A stretch of 64,000 nucleotides of DNA from Agrobacterium pusense (GTDB taxonomy: Bacteria > Pseudomonadota > Alphaproteobacteria > Rhizobiales > Rhizobiaceae). The notes under the pieces are model-generated. The model made no database searches. It was not told the DNA's origin and was given only the letters and a program-made list of their open reading frames with translations. Numbering within the stretch: position 1 is the stretch's first letter; each line of letters opens with the position of its first letter. The stretch lies in assembly GCF_900102105.1 (NCBI RefSeq), contig NZ_FNBB01000003.1, positions 186,001 through 250,000 of the forward strand. The letters run 5' to 3'. Made by a program: the position numbers and the translations under genes. Positions 62,913 to 64,000 of the stretch are shown piece after piece.

Positions 62913-62944
62913 AAAAGGCCATCCGGGTTTCCGGGTGGCCTTTT
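62913..62944 (+). terminator. Terminator of ftsH
   Basis: A stem of about 14 bp, AAAAGGCCATCCGG / CCGGGTGGCCTTTT with one G-U pair and loop GTTT, is flanked by T residues. Confidence 0.9.
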
Positions 62945-63078
62945 CATTTTGGTAACAAGATATAAGCCATTTTTGCGGTAATTTACGTGCTGTTTATCGT
63001 GGTTTGTGGCATCTAGCCAAAAACGCTTCCGGCTGTTTTCAGCTTATGCCGGAATGCTGGAAAAGATTTGGAGTTCAA

Positions 63079-64000
63079 ATGGCACGCCGTTATTTCGGAA
63101 CCGATGGTATCCGCGGACAATCGAACGTCTTCCCCATGACGCCTGATCTGGCGATGCGGGTTGGCATTGCCGTCGGGACGATTTTCCGCCGTGGCCATCA
63201 TCGCCATCGTGTCGTCATCGGCAAGGATACGCGCCTTTCCGGCTATATGCTGGAAAACGCCCTGGTTGCCGGCTTCACCGCCGCCGGTCTCGATGTCTTC
63301 CTGCTCGGCCCGATCCCGACGCCGGCCGTCGCCATGCTGACCCGCTCGCTGCGCGCCGATATCGGCGTGATGATTTCGGCCTCGCACAATCCCTTCTCCG
63401 ACAACGGCATCAAGCTTTTCGGGCCTGACGGTTACAAGCTTTCCGATGAGCTGGAGCTGGAGATCGAAGACCTCCTCGACAAGGATATCTACGCCCAACT
63501 GGCGAAACCTGCCGAAATCGGCCGAGCGAAGCGCGTCGATGGCGACATCTATCGTTATATCGAGTTTGTGAAGCGCACCCTGCCGCGCGACGTGACATTG
63601 AGCGGCCTGCGAATCGCCATCGACTGCGCCAATGGCGCGGCTTATAAGGTGGCGCCCGCAGCTCTCTGGGAACTCGGCGCGGAGGTCGTCACCATCGGCA
63701 ACGAGCCGAACGGCATCAACATTAACCTCGAATGCGGTTCCACGCACCCGGAAGCCCTTCAGAAAAAGGTTCACGAGGTGCGGGCCGATATTGGCATTGC
63801 GCTGGATGGTGATGCGGACCGCGTCATCATCGTTGATGAACGCGGTGAGATCGTGGATGGCGACCAGCTGATGGCCGTCATCGCCGACAGCTGGGCCGAA
63901 GACAACACGCTCCGCGGCGGTGGCATCGTCGCAACTGTTATGTCCAATCTCGGCCTTGAGCGCTTTCTTGGCGACAAGGGCCTCACCCTTGCCCGCACCA
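63079..64000 (+). CDS. glmM: Phosphoglucosamine mutase, N-terminal part
   Basis: GlmM converts glucosamine 6-phosphate to glucosamine 1-phosphate for peptidoglycan and LPS. From the ATG at 63079 (GGAG 5 bases upstream) the frame is open to the window end, giving 307 residues. It has [20 protein letters not shown], the phosphoserine motif [20 protein letters not shown], the metal-binding [13 protein letters not shown] and [17 protein letters not shown]. The C-terminal phosphate-binding domain lies outside. It follows ftsH after a terminator. Confidence 0.97.
   Translation, partial: MARRYFGTDGIRGQSNVFPMTPDLAMRVGIAVGTIFRRGHHRHRVVIGKDTRLSGYMLENALVAGFTAAGLDVFLLGPIPTPAVAMLTRSLRADIGVMISASHNPFSDNGIKLFGPDGYKLSDELELEIEDLLDKDIYAQLAKPAEIGRAKRVDGDIYRYIEFVKRTLPRDVTLSGLRIAIDCANGAAYKVAPAALWELGAEVVTIGNEPNGININLECGSTHPEALQKKVHEVRADIGIALDGDADRVIIVDERGEIVDGDQLMAVIADSWAEDNTLRGGGIVATVMSNLGLERFLGDKGLTLART

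Noticed and set aside
1-64000. tRNA or rRNA genes, insertion sequences, attachment sites
   Set aside because: Reading through the intergenic regions, I saw no tRNA T-loop pattern, no transposase-like protein and no terminal inverted repeats. A tRNAscan or IS search would settle this.

Overview
The window is a stretch of core chromosome from a Rhizobiaceae alphaproteobacterium, most likely the Agrobacterium tumefaciens complex. The evidence is GC-rich coding DNA, a Brucella-type Omp10 lipoprotein, alphaproteobacterial families (GapR, RcdA, DUF1036, DUF1192, DUF1244, DUF1465, DUF4164), a cysteine-free L31 and L36 pair, homospermidine synthase, and a complete tol-pal / tilS / ftsH / glmM block. 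I see no phage, insertion sequence, integron, CRISPR array, tRNA or rRNA. Genes are densely packed on both strands, and many are joined by ATGA, GTGA or TGATG overlaps.

Positions 1-9500 carry, mostly on the minus strand, a paraslipin fragment, hemH, a secreted 5'-nucleotidase with a LysM tail, omp10, homospermidine synthase, a PAS-GGDEF diguanylate cyclase (plus strand), an aminodeoxychorismate lyase-like enzyme and oligoendopeptidase F. Positions 9600-23960 hold an orphan NtrC-type regulator, a DUF882 wall-enzyme-like protein, pyruvate kinase with a coupled DUF1036 gene, an N-formylglutamate amidohydrolase-like protein, DUF1244, gapR, a TPR protein whose start codon lies in a hairpin, rpmJ, purE-purK, two divergent YdcH-like genes, a TauE permease, a thiamine phosphate synthase-like gene, a Sel1 protein and an inositol monophosphatase.

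Positions 24160-33100 hold a non-flagellar MotA/MotB-like pair, a FAD dehydrogenase, an ABC exporter, rpmE with a leader hairpin, rcdA, DUF1192 with an MFS carrier, and a 51-residue membrane protein. The rcdA / DUF1192 spacer contains two perfect TTAA-N7-TTAA CtrA-type boxes. Positions 33100-40900 carry central carbon genes on one strand in the order tkt, gap, K+/H+ antiporter, pgk, fba. A 27-bp perfect palindrome lies in front of fba.

Positions 41100-44200 contain DUF4164, zapA, a 6S RNA gene, a CNNM/CorC protein and 5-formyltetrahydrofolate cyclo-ligase. This keeps the zapA - 6S - fau order known from gammaproteobacteria. Positions 44250-64000 run from a YmdB-like phosphoesterase, an MBL-fold protein and a PNPOx-like protein through yebC, ruvCAB, a chain of DUF2945, DinB and two Nudix paralogs, and then ybgC-tolQRAB-pal-cpoB-tilS-ftsH-glmM. 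glmM runs off the end.

The main themes are envelope integrity and cell division (tol-pal, ZapA, FtsH, GlmM), cell-cycle control (GapR, RcdA), DNA repair (RuvCAB) and central carbon metabolism. The observations most worth following are the CtrA-type boxes at rcdA, the unassigned MotA/MotB-like motor pair, the fba palindrome, the start-codon hairpin of the TPR gene, the 10-mer shared by the tolQ and pal leaders, and the coupled DinB-Nudix-Nudix-ybgC chain.
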